The position numbers and the translations under genes were made by a program. Below are positions 10,954-22,558 of a stretch of DNA of 64,000 nt, in pieces. The notes under the pieces were generated by a model. That model worked only from the letters and a program-made list of their open reading frames with translations. It was not told the origin of the DNA and searched no databases. Within the stretch, counting starts at the first letter, position 1; every line of letters starts with the position of its first letter. The stretch is from Apostichopus japonicus (lineage: Eukaryota > Echinodermata > Holothuroidea > Aspidochirotida > Stichopodidae), in assembly GCF_037975245.1 (NCBI RefSeq), contig NC_092577.1, forward strand, positions 26,411,398-26,475,397, given 5' to 3'.

Positions 10954-13900
10954 TTGTGCATGTGCCCATTTCACTTTGTTTCAAAGTTCTTCAACTTGTA
11001 CTGTTGTATGTCTCTGTCATTTTCAGAGAGAAAATGCATTTACAAGTTCCACTACAATGTTACGTAATATGGGCTTGTTGCAACTAATCTCTGCCTGTTG
11101 CATTTAAAAGCAATGTGAAGTCATTCGTCATGTGACTTTAAATATTGTCTCCTATTATCCAATGTTCTGTTAATATTTATTTTTGTTTTCTTTTATTTTC
11201 AGGACTCTTTCTGCATCTGCGGGTTGGATTCTCCTTTGTGGGCAGTTGGGATATAGTACATGCATCTATATTCGAGACAATTGTAGCCTGCAATTATTTC
11301 AAGTTGCTTCCTTAATGTGTTTTTTTTTTACATTATTCACAGTTTCAACAAATATGCATGTGTAAAATAAAAACCCCACCATATTATCTTCATTGTCATA
11401 CATCATGTGGCAAATATTGATGCAATTGCATGTGGTTGTTTTTGTAGGTCCAGGTTGAAATAATGTTGCGGTGGAATGGAAAGTCAATTGTGCATCTTTT
11501 GTTCCTTGCAGAAAGTACACGAACCTAAGCATTCAATAAGGCTCAAGTTGATCTTTGTGTTTATGCATATGTGACACCTACCGTGGATAATTCACTCTGT
11601 AGACACAATCTAATGGGTAAAAGTGACCTGTTCTTGTTGCTTTGTCACAGGGTCAAACCTGACAAATTTCAAATAATGACAAGTCGTGGTACTCATCATG
11701 AATACTAATGAGGCCACAATTTCAAAGTTAATGTTTCAAAAATATAGTCCCAGCAATTGGTCTAACTGCATTGAGACATTGTGGTTGTTGGCCGATGACA
11801 GGTAAATGATAATATTTGGTATATTGATTATGTATATTAATGAGGGGATGTGGCTTAATACTAAGATTGAGAGGCCCATTAACCCTATACAGTAACATGG
11901 CATTTGTTCACCAAGGTATAATAGATATTTTAATTAAAGCTTGTTTCAACAGACTACTAATCAAGTCATTTCCAGTCAAGAGTGTAAAGTAATGTGTTAG
12001 TTCACATACAATTTTTTCCAAGTCAGATCAATTTGCTGGTCCTTGCAAAAACGCAAGTGGAGGAATTGTGAAAGTTTTGCTATCGCACAGGTTGTTACAC
12101 TGTTCTTTCACCCTGAATTTTCTCGTTACGTATTTGCTGACACCTCATAAACATTTTAATGTGCTTGCTAAGAACAGAAGTAAAATGCTTAAGTCAGTTT
12201 TTTCAATCTCACTCACATTAACTTACCAAACAATTATTTTGTCATGAGTGTTTGTTCATTGAGCATGAAACATTTCCTTTACTTTGGCCGTACCAAAACA
12301 GTTCATTGAAGACATAGTCATCTAATTCTTTCAATTAAAATTTCATTTCACCTTTTAACTTACATTTATGGAAAAGCGTCTTTATACTGTATCTGTTGTG
12401 TTGCTTTGAAGTGTTTCGAATGATTTCTAAAGGTAGTTAGTATAGGCCCCAAATTATAGCACGCTATAATTGCTCGAAGTTTTCAAAAATTACTTTCCTT
12501 GAGGTCTTTACTCTTCGAATTGTTCTCAGACATTTTGAGGAACAAACAAGGTGACTGAATGTCCCAGTGAGGAAAAATACAAATAGTTTAAGAATTTTGA
12601 CAAAGGTGACCATACTTGAATATCTAGCATATTTGTGGCAAATACAGCATGGTAACATTATTTTTTATGTGTTTCAAATCAATTTAAAATTGAGGTTTTC
12701 TAATGAGCAACTATCAAAAGTATAGTGTGTTCATATATTAGATGAACAACACCTTAGTACAAACTACTAAGTATTGCTTAACCTCTTCTCTAATTATTAA
12801 CAAGTAATTCTTTTAAGGTTTCTTTTAACATTTTTTTTAAGGGGATCAGTCTTTCAGGTAAAAGTAATTTTCCTCCAATAAAAGAGAAATTCCTTTACAA
12901 TTGGTATTCAATTTGATTGTTTGTCAAAGGTGTCAGAAATTGGATCTTGTACCTCATACCACATGTCCATAAGACTAATAATATTTACAGCTCCTTAAAG
13001 ACAAACATGCTATTCTGCTCCTCTGTACCTTTAATTGCAGTCTCTTGCAAGAAAGTGATTACAGTTATGCAGTTGCACATACTTATCCATCACCATGCAA
13101 GTTATGCAACAGGCGGATACCTCCTGTGGGTGGGGGGTGGGGTGGGGAGGGATTGTTCCTATCAATATACTTTGACTTCACCTCTCATGGGATGCTAAGG
13201 AATATGCAGTGCAATGTTACTATGATAAGGCTAAGCACATGCAGAGAAATTAATTCGCGATAGTAACCACACCCCCACTCATTGAATTGCATGCTCAAGG
13301 TTTCAGAAAGGGTGTGATGTAATATGCTAAGCACATCACTTGTCTGAGATCACCCACCACCTCCCCCAGCACACACCATCGTTGAAACGTGCAATTGAAA
13401 CCGAACCAGGTGATTGAGCATCGGCTGCTACGTAGTGCTTATGAATATCCCTACGAACCGTGGGAACGAGTTGAATGTAGAGCTGGATCATATGATGCTA
13501 ACTTCTATACAAATTCAGTCATCACTGAATTTGTCTAACATCACTCGGTGCCGTGTGGACTGAATTTTGACCGGTTGTTTTCTAGCAACCTGAAATTTTA
13601 CGAATGTTTTCATTTGTGGTATGGATTTATCCAAGCAAAAACCTATATAAACCTATCACATCTGCTAAAATCGATCGAAGTATACATGTACACTGGCTTC
13701 TGTGTTGTTGCATTCCAGCGCATACGCTGTGTTAAATGTATAGCTGTATATAGGATGCTAACTTGTTAGAATTTCAAAGATGGCGGCCCAACATCACCCG
13801 CGAGCATTGGAGACATGTGAAATGAATTGTGATCGGCCGTTTTCAAGCAGACTGTGATAATTGACGGGTGTTTCTGTGTTTCGAATGAAATTATCTAACT

Positions 13901-15244
13901 GTTTGTGAACATTTGGCGTTTGTTCCGGTATTTTAAGTCTTTTATGAGTCGATTTCATGATCGGTCGCTACGGCTTTTGCAGCCGTGACCTAAATATCAC
14001 CTGTAATTTAGCGGATTTCCTGTGAGTATTTCTGTTCGAATTTATCGCTACTGGTAAGTCAGAAACCTTTTTATCTTAGTTTCCAGGTTCAGTAGACATT
14101 TGAATGAGGTTTTAATGAAAACAACACATTTATTTCAACATTTATTTCTCGTCTCTCATTGAACGATTACCGCCGAAATTCAAAATGTGTGACGTCACCA
14201 AACCTTAATAAATTCCGGCGAACCTTGGGTCTGCTTTCCAACTGTTTAGAATGCACAGTTTAGTGTTGAGAATGCACTGCAGTATTCAATAGAAAACCTA
14301 GGCTACTCACTGTCATTGCACTTGTGTATCGCGAAACGCTAGCCTAACAACGGTCACAAGTGCCAGTGGCCTAACAATTTACGTTAGTTTTACCTCCAAG
14401 TTTAAGGAACAACAGGTAGGCCGATGGTGGCGGTTAATACTTCCATTCTTCTATAGATCTTCTTGGGTGATTAACAGTTGAAAGTTGCTTAGAGTGATCG
14501 TATTAAACCATGCCAAGCTATGCTTACGCTGTGCAATGCAAGTTGCCGGTTTCGAAATTGAATATGGTGTTGAAGTCAAAGTTCAACCTCGTACAAAATG
14601 TGATTATCGAAAAAATTTAAAAAATTGTCTTTGGCCCCAATTTGAGAGTTTCATGTCACTAAAAATTATAAATATCATTAATTAATATCAAAAATTTAAA
14701 ACAGCAGTAATTAAGAAAGAATTAAATCATATTACAATTTAAACATTAATTATTTTTATCTTGATCTTGACTTGGCAATATGTGTCTTACTTTCTTAGAC
14801 TATGAATCACTGATCTAAATATAGATGCGAGCTCGACTCAATCTTTTGATGTATGTGTATGCTACGTATTCATATACTATCCGGAAGAACTCTCTCATAA
14901 ATTTAATATGTGAATTTTTCATTTTACCTTAATGTACCAAATAGGATAAACAATTCAGTGATCAGACATACGTTATACCACATCTTTGCAGTGGCAAAGC
15001 CAGCGAGGGCGGGGAAGGGGGGGCAGGGGAAAGAGTACCTCCACAAAAAAAATTTGGGGACGTGATGTCTGACGGTGAAAAAAACGAAGGGAGCAAAAAA
15101 AGAGGAAATAACTGCATTATTTTGCATATAAGCCCTTTATGAGAAACAAAAATTTTCAAGCCCCCCTCCCCTCATAAACCTTCCCTGACAACGGTGATCC
15201 ACCATTATGTGCCTTAAAGTGGAGACAGAAATTTGAACCAACTG
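10954..15244. other. Right half of the island, no assignable gene
   Basis: About 4.3 kb contain no frame over 101 codons. Acceptor-like sites precede short open stretches, for example TTTATTTTCAG before 11203 and TTTAATTGCAG before 13041; the latter is followed by a frame with ESDYSYAVAHTYPSPCKLCN. Neither matches a family I recognise. Two stretches, near 13535-13640 and 13785-13885, look like diverged direct repeats: ACATCAC, then a purine-rich gap, then GAATTNTGAYCGG and a TTTTCNAGC motif. A short ATGGCGGCCCAACATCAC frame at 13780 closes after 24 codons. A G-rich segment at 15007-15029 precedes the right repeat array. Confidence 0.45.
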
Positions 15245-15627
15245 CAGACCTGTTGAATGCAACTTGTGTAACAGGTACCTGTTAAACCAGTTGTTTTCAA
15301 CAGGTACCTAGCTGTTAAACCAGTTGTTTCAACAGGTACCTGTTAAACCAGTTGTTTTCAACAGGTACCTGTTAAACCAGTTGTTTTCAACAGGTACCTG
15401 TTAAACCAGTTGTTTTCAACAGGTATTTTACCTGTTGAAAGCAACTGGTTTAACAGGTACCTGTTAAAACCAATTGGTACCTGTTACAGCTTACAGGTAA
15501 CTTACCTGTTGCAACAGGCAATTAACTGGTATAAACTGGTTTTGGTCACAATACCTGTTAAAACCAGTTGTGGTTAACAGTTACCTGTTAGTCCCTGTTG
15601 GTTCCGGTTAAAACCAATTGAAATTGT
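15245..15627 (-). repeat. Right subterminal short-repeat array (29-bp palindromic units)
   Basis: A 29-bp unit made of CAGGTACCTGTT, AAACCAG and TTGTTTTCAA repeats several times with little change between about 15280 and 15440. Order then becomes irregular toward the TIR. Each unit holds the 14-bp palindrome AACAGGTACCTGTT. On the minus strand the units read AACTGG and AACAGG, the same words as in the left array, so the two arrays are inverted relative to each other. The right array is more homogeneous and shorter than the left one. Confidence 0.85.
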
Positions 15628-15657
15628 AACAGGTATTAACAGGAATTTTCTCCTGGG
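15628..15657 (-). repeat. Right terminal inverted repeat
   Basis: Read on the minus strand this begins CCCAGGAGAAAATTCC and ends TACCTGTT. It is the inverted partner of 5929-5958. Confidence 0.88.
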
Positions 15658-15659
15658 AT
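15658..15659. other. Right target-site duplication (AT)
   Basis: This is the first dinucleotide of satellite after the element, pairing with 5927-5928. The subsequent bases, TCGATTTATCGGTATCGCAC, match those after 38239. Confidence 0.75.
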
Positions 15660-17564
15660 TCGATTTATCGGTATCGCACATACGGTTTATCGGTACCGCA
15701 AATTCGATTTATCGGTATCGCATATTCGAATTATCGGTACAGCACAATCGATTAATCGGTACCGCCTTTCGATTTATCGGTACCGCACATTCGATTAATC
15801 GGTATCGCACGTTCTTTTTATCGGTACCGCACATTCGATTTATCGTTAACGCATATTCGATTTATCGGTATCGCACATTCCATTATTGGTATCGCACATT
15901 CGATTTATCGGTATCGCGAATTCGATTTATCGGTACCGCACATTCTATTTATCGGTACCGCAATATCGATTTTTGGTATCGCTCATTCGATTGACCGGTA
16001 TCGCACAATCGATTTATCGGCATCGCACATTCTATTTATCGGTACCGCACATTCGATTTATCGGTATCGCACATGCCATTATTGGTATCGCTAATTCGAT
16101 TTATCGGTACCGCACATTCTATTTATCGGTACCGCAATATCGATTTATCGGTATCGCAAATTCGATAAATCGGAATCGCACATTCGATTAAACGGTATCG
16201 CACATTCGATTTATCGGTAACGCACTTTCGATTTATCGGTACCGCAAGTTCGATTTATCGGTACCGCATATTCGATTTATCGGTATCGCACATTATATTT
16301 ATCGGGACCGCACATTCGATTTATCGGTACCGCACATTCGATTTATCGGTACCGCACATTCGATTTATCGGTATCGCACAATCGATTTATCGGTACCGCA
16401 CATTCGATTGATCGGTATCGCAAATTCGATTAATCGTTATCGCAAATTCAATTAAACGGTACCGCACTTTCGATTAAACGGTATCGCACATTCGATTTAT
16501 CGGTACCGCACATTCGATTTATCGGTACCGCACATTCGATTTATCGGTATCGCACAATCGATTTATCGGTACCGCACATTCGATTTATCGGTATCGCAAA
16601 TTCGATTAATCGTTATCGCAAATTCAATTAAACGGTACCGCACTTTCGATTAAACGGTATCGCACATTCGATTTATCGGTACCGCACTTTCGATTTATCG
16701 GTACCGCACATTCGATTTATCGGTATCGCAAATTCCATTAATCGGTATCGCACATTCGATTAAACGGTATCGCGCCTTCGATTTATCGGTAACGCACTTC
16801 CGATTTATCGGAACCGCACATTCGATTTATCGGCACCGCACATTCGATTTATCGGTACCGCAATATCGATTTATCGGTATCGCACATTCGAATTATCGGT
16901 ACAGCACAATCGATTAATCGGTACCGCCTTTCGATTTATCGGTACCGCACATTCGATTAATCGGTATCGCACGTTCTTTTTATCGGTACCGCACATTCGA
17001 TTTATCGGTAACGCATATTCGATTTATCGGTATCGCACATTCCATTATTGGTATCGCACATTCGATTTATCGGTATCGCGAATTCGATTTATCGGTACCG
17101 CACATTCTATTTATCGGTACCGCAATATCGATTTTTGGTATCGCTCATTCGATTGACCGGTATCGCACAATCGATTTATCGGCATCGCACATTCTATTTA
17201 TCGGTACCGCACATTCGATTTATCGGTATCGCAAATTCGATTAATCGGTATCGCACATTCGATTAAACGGTACCGCACTTTCGATTAAACGGTATCGCAC
17301 AATCGACTTATCGGTAACGCACTTTCGATTTATCGGTACCGCACATTCGATTTATCGGTATCCCAAATTCGATTAATCGGTATCGCACATTCGATTAAAC
17401 GGTATCGCACATTCGATTTATCGGTAACGCACTAATGATTTATCGGCACCGCACATTCGATTTATCGGCACCGCACATTCGATTTATCGGTACCGCACAT
17501 TCGATTTATCGGTATCGCACAATCGATTTATCGGTACCGCACATTCGATTAATCGGTATCGCAC
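15658..17564. repeat. 22-bp satellite, continuation of the interrupted block
   Basis: This continues the satellite block split by the island and matches 38238-39968. The offset is 22580 at first and 22404 after about 16680. The change comes from a local repeat of eight monomers (176 bp, about 16504-16679) present here and absent in the other copy. It includes the 21-bp variants with CCATTATTGG and CGATTTTTGG. Similarity to the other copy ends at 17564, where CACATACGATTT here replaces CACGTTCGATTT there. Confidence 0.93.
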
Positions 17565-18302
17565 ATACGATTTATCGGTACCGAAATATAGATTTATCGG
17601 TATCGCACATACGATTTATCGGTACCGCACATTCGATTTATCGGTACCGCACATTCGATTAATGGGTATCGCACGTTCGATTTATCGGTACCGCACATTC
17701 GATTTATCGGTACCGCACCTTCGATTTATCGGTATCGCAATATCGATTTATCGGTATCGCACATTCGATTTATCGGTATCGCACATTCGATTTATCGGTA
17801 CCGCAATATCGATTTATCGGTACCGCACATTAGATTTATCGGTATCGTACATTCGATATACCGATATCGTACATTCGATTTATCGGTTTGCACATTCGAT
17901 TTATCGTTATCGTACATTCGATTTATCGTTACTGCACATTCTATTTATCGGTATCGTAAATTCGAATTATCGGTCTCGCAAATTCGATTTATCGGTAGCA
18001 ATATCGATTAATCGGTATCGCACATTCGATTTATCGGTATCGTACATTCGATTGACCGATATCGCACATTCGATTAATCGGCACCGCACATTCGATTTAT
18101 CGGTACCCCAATATTGATTTATAGGTATCGCACATTCGATTAAACGGTATCGCACATTCGATTTATCGGTAACGCACATTCGATTTATCAGTACCGCACC
18201 TTCGATTTATCGGTAGCAATATCAATTAATCGGTATCGCACATTCCGTTTATCGGTACCGCACATTCGATTTACCGGTATCGCACATTCGATTTATCGGC
18301 AC
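17565..18302. repeat. 22-bp satellite, diverged copy of the next block
   Basis: About 17565-18121 resembles 18352-18908 at an offset of 787 bp, with several substitutions, so it is a third and older relative of the 1601-bp tandem pair that follows. It carries the shared odd units: GGTAGCAATATCG (20-bp monomer), GGTTTGCACATTCG (21 bp) and CGATATACCGATATCG. From about 18122 to 18302 the sequence is ordinary mixed monomers. Confidence 0.85.
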
Positions 18303-19903
18303 CGCACATTCGATTTATCGGTACCGAAATATCGATTTATCGGTATCGCACATACGATTTATCGGTACCGAAATATAGATTTATCGGTATCGCACATAAG
18401 CTTTATCGGTACCGCACATTCGATTTATCGGTACCGCACATTCGATTAATGGGTATCGCACGTTCGATTTATCGGTACCGCACATTCGATTTATCGGTAC
18501 CGCAGTATCGATTTATCGGTATCGCAATATCGATTTATCGGTATCGCACATTCGATTTATCGGTATCGCACATTCGATTTATCGGTACCGCAATATCGAT
18601 TTATCGGTATGGCACATTCGATTTATCGGTATCGTACATTCGATTTACCGATATCGTACATTCGATTTATCGGTTTGCACATTCGATTTATCGGTATCGC
18701 ACATTCGATTTATCGTTACTGCACATTCTATTGATCGGTATCGTAAATTCGAATTATCGGTCTCGCAAATTCGATTTATCGGTAGCAATATCGATTAATC
18801 GGTATCGCACATTCGATTTATCGGTATCGTACATTCGATTGACCGATATCGCACATTCGATTAATCGGCACCGCACATTCGATTTATCGGTACCGCAATA
18901 TTGATTTATCGGTATCGCACATTATATTTATCGGGACCGCACATTCGATTTATCGGTACCGCACATTCAATTTATCGGTATCGCACATTCGATTTATCGG
19001 TATCGCACAATCGATTTATCGGTACCGCAATATCGATTTATCGGTATCGCACATTCGATTGACCGGTATCGCACATTCGATTTATCGGTATCGCAAATTC
19101 TATTAATCGGTACCGCACATTCGATTAAACGGTATCGCACATTCGATTTATCGGTATCGCAAATTCGATTAATCGGTATCGTACATTCGATTTATCGGTA
19201 ACGCAGTTTCGATTTATCGGTATCGCAAATTCGATTAATAGGTATCGCACATTCGATTAAACGGTATCGCACATTCGATTTATCGGTAACGCACTTTCGA
19301 TTTATCGGTTCCGCACATTCGATTGATCAGTACCGCACATTCTATTTATCGGTATCGCAAAATCGATTAATCGGTCTCGCACATTCGATTTATCGGTACC
19401 GCACATACGATTTATCGGTACCGCACATTCGATTTATCGGTACCGAAATATCGATTTATCGGTATCGCACATACGATTTATCGGTACCGCACATTCGATT
19501 TATCGGTACCGCACATTCGATTTATCGGTATCGCCTATTCGATTAAACGGTATCGCACATTCGATTTATCGGTAACGCACTTTCGATTTATCGGTATCGC
19601 AAATTCGATTGATCAGTACCGCACATTCGAATGAACGGTATCGTAAAATCGATTAATCGGTCTCGCACATCCGATTTATCGGTACCGCACATACGATTTA
19701 TCGGTACCGCACATTCGATTTATCGGTACCGAAATATCGATTTATCGGTATCGCATATTCCATTTATCGGTACCGCACATTCGATTTACCGGTATCGCAC
19801 CAACGATTTATCGGCACCGCACATTCGATTTATCGGTACCGAATTTCGATTAATCGGTATCGCACGTTCGATTTATCGGTATCGCACATTCCATTATTGG
19901 TAT
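18303..19903. repeat. 1601-bp higher-order unit, copy 1
   Basis: About 73 monomers match the adjacent 19904-21519 at a constant offset of 1601 bp, with only a few differences seen, for example near 18380 against 19979. Shared rare markers prove the register: CACATAAGCTTTATCGG at 18394, ATTAATGGGTATCG near 18446, and GAATGAACGG near 19628. The length is 5 bp short of 73 full monomers because of short variants. Confidence 0.92.
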
Positions 19904-21519
19904 CGCACATTCGATTTATCGGTACCGAAATATCGATTTATCGGTATCGCACATACGATTTATCGGTACCGAAATATAGTTTTATCGGTATCGCACATAA
20001 GCTTTATCGGTACCGCACATTCGATTTATCGGTACCGCACATTCGATTAATGGGTATCGCACGTTCGATTTATCGGTACCGCACATTCGATTTATCGGTA
20101 CCGCAGTATCGATTTATCGGTATCGCAATATCGATTTATCGGTATCGCACATTCGATTTATCGGTATCGCACATTCGATTTATCGGTACCGCAATATCGA
20201 TTTATCGGTATGGCACATTCGATTTATCGGTATCGTACATTCGATTTACCGATATCGTACATTCGATTTATCGGTTTGCACATTCGATTTATCGGTATCG
20301 CACATTCGATTTATCGTTACTGCACATTCTATTGATCGGTATCGTAAATTCGAATTATCGGTCTCGCAAATTCGATTTATCGGTAGCAATATCGATTAAT
20401 CGGTATCGCACATTCGATTTATCGGTATCGTACATTCGATTGACCGATATCGCACATTCGATTAATCGGCACCGCACATTCGATTTATCGGTACCGCAAT
20501 ATTGATTTATCGGTATCGCACATTATATTTATCGGCACCGCACATTCGATTTATCGGTACCGCACATTCAATTTATCGGTATCGCACATTCGATTTATCG
20601 GTATCGCACAATCGATTTATCGGTACCGCAATATCGATTTATCGGTATCGCACATTCGATTGACCGGTATCGCACATTCGATTTATCGGTATCGCAAATT
20701 CTATTAATCGGTACCGCACATTCGATTAAACGGTATCGCACATTCGATTTATCGGTATCGCAAATTCGATTAATCGGTATCGCACATTCGATTTATCGGT
20801 AACGCAGTTTCGATTTATCGGTATCGCAAATTCGATTAATAGGTATCGCACATTCGATTAAACGGTATCGCACATTCGATTTATCGGTAACGCACTTTCG
20901 ATTTATCGGTTCCGCACATTCGATTGATCAGTACCGCACATTCTATTTATCGGTATCGCAAAATCGATTAATCGGTCTCGCACATTCGATTTATCGGTAC
21001 CGCACATACGATTTATCGGTACCGCACATTCGATTTATCGGTACCGAAATATCGATTTATCGGTATCGCACATACGATTTATCGGTACCGCACATTCGAT
21101 TTATCGGTACCGCACATTCGATTTATCGGTATCGCCTATTCGATTAAACGGTATCGCACATTCGATTTATCGGTAACGCACTTTCGATTTATCGGTATCG
21201 CAAATTCGATTGATCAGTACCGCACATTCGAATGAACGGTATCGTAAAATCGATTAATCGGTCTCGCACATTCGATTTATCGGTACCGCACATACGATTT
21301 ATCGGTACCGCACATTCGATTTATCGGTACCGAAATATCGATTTATCGGTATCGCATATTCCATTTATCGGTACCGCACATTCGATTTACCGGTATCGCA
21401 CCAACGATTTATCGGCACCGCACATTCGATTTATCGGTACCGAAATTCGATTAATCGGTATCGCACGTTCGATTTATCGGTATCGCACATTCCATTATTG
21501 GTATCGCACATTCGATTTA
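19904..21519. repeat. 1601-bp higher-order unit, copy 2
   Basis: This is the direct tandem copy of 18303-19903. Similarity ends near 21519, where the flank reads TATCGGTATCGCG in place of the TATCGGTACCGAA seen at 19918 in the first copy. The copy therefore overruns the repeat period by about 15 bp. Confidence 0.92.
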
Positions 21520-22558
21520 TCGGTATCGCGAATTCGATTTATCGGTACCCCACATTCGATTTATCGGTACCGCAATATCGATTTATCGGTATCGCACATT
21601 CGATTGACCGGTATCGCACATTCGATTTATCGGTATCGCAAATTCTATTAATCGGTTTGGCACATTCGATTAAACGGTATCGCACATTCGATTTATCGGT
21701 ATCGCAAATTCGATTAATCGGTATCGCACATTCGATTTATCGGTAACGCAGTTTCGATTTATCGGTATCGCAAATTCGCTTAATAGGTATCGCACATTCG
21801 ATTAAACGGTATCGCACATTCAATTTATCGTTAACGCACTTTCGATTTATCGGTCCCGCACATTCGATTGATCAGTACCGCACATTCTATTTATCGGTAT
21901 CGCAAAATCGATTAATCGGTCTCGCACATTCGATTTATCGGCACCGCACATTCCATTTATCGGTACCATACATTCGATTTATCGTTATCGCACATTCGAT
22001 TTATCGGTACCGCAATATCGATTTATCGGTATCGCACATTCGATTAATCGGTATCACTTGTTCGATTTATCGGTATCGCACATTCCATTATTGGTATCGC
22101 ACATTCGATTTATCGGTATCGCGAATTCGATTTATCGGTATTGCACATTCGATTTATCGGTAACGCACTTTCGATTTATCGGTACCGCACATTCGATTTA
22201 TCGGTATCGCAAATTCGATTAATCGGTATCGCACATTCGATTAAACGGTATCGCACATTCGATTTATCGGTAACGCACTTTCGATTTATCGGAACCGCAC
22301 ATTCGATTTATCGGCACCGCACATTTGATTTATCGGTACCGCAATATCGATTTATCGGTATCGCACATACGATTTATCGGAACCGCACATTCGATTTATC
22401 GGTACCGCACATTCGATTAATCGGTATCGCATATTCGATTAATCGGTCCCGCAAAATCGATTTATAGGTACCGCACAATCGATTTATCGGTATCGCACAT
22501 TCGATTTACCGATATCGCACATTCGATTTATCGGTAACGCACTTTCGATTTATCGGAA
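21520..22558. repeat. 22-bp satellite, mixed monomers
   Basis: Ordinary satellite without a long duplicate that I could align in this window. It includes the recurrent cassette of linkers TAACGCACT, AACCGCACA, CACCGCACA and TACCGCAAT in that order (about 22270-22350), and three-monomer sections shared with many other positions. No gene is present. Confidence 0.9.

Larger units (their letters stand above)
5929..15657. mobile_element. 9.7-kb DNA transposon-like insertion with TIRs, inserted in satellite
   Basis: The satellite stops inside a monomer after ...CGCACAT at 5928 and resumes in phase with ATTCGATTT at 15658. The 9729 bp between begin CCCAGG and end CCTGGG. The first and last 30 bp are inverted repeats with 28 of 30 matches, and each end continues into inverted subterminal short repeats. 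The duplicate satellite block at 38180-38270 has the same flanks uninterrupted, which fixes both boundaries. Flanking duplication is the dinucleotide AT; alternatively, an element running from T to A would have no duplication. A 2-bp AT duplication is recalled for ISL2EU-type eukaryotic transposons, but I find no transposase to confirm a family. No frame is open beyond about 107 codons, so the element is either non-autonomous or decayed. It also holds degenerate BEN-like exons on the minus strand. Confidence 0.85.

Noticed and set aside
10661-10984. 107-codon minus-strand frame
   Set aside because: It crosses the G16 run, which yields a poly-proline stretch, and shows no domain or exon signals.
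13780-13854. Gene start ATGGCGGCC with 24 codons
   Set aside because: It stops after 24 codons with no donor site that extends it convincingly. Kept only as a note in the island description.
5929-15657. Helitron, because insertion lies between A and T
   Set aside because: The ends are inverted repeats; a Helitron would begin TC, end CTRR with a hairpin and lack TIRs.
5929-15657. LTR retrotransposon or retrovirus-like element
   Set aside because: The ends are inverted, not direct, repeats. There is no TG...CA terminus, and I find no reverse transcriptase or integrase frame.
19897-20505. 202-codon open frame, the longest in the window
   Set aside because: It is a translation of the 22-bp satellite; the same region is open in other frames and the sequence is a 22-residue repeat with no domain.
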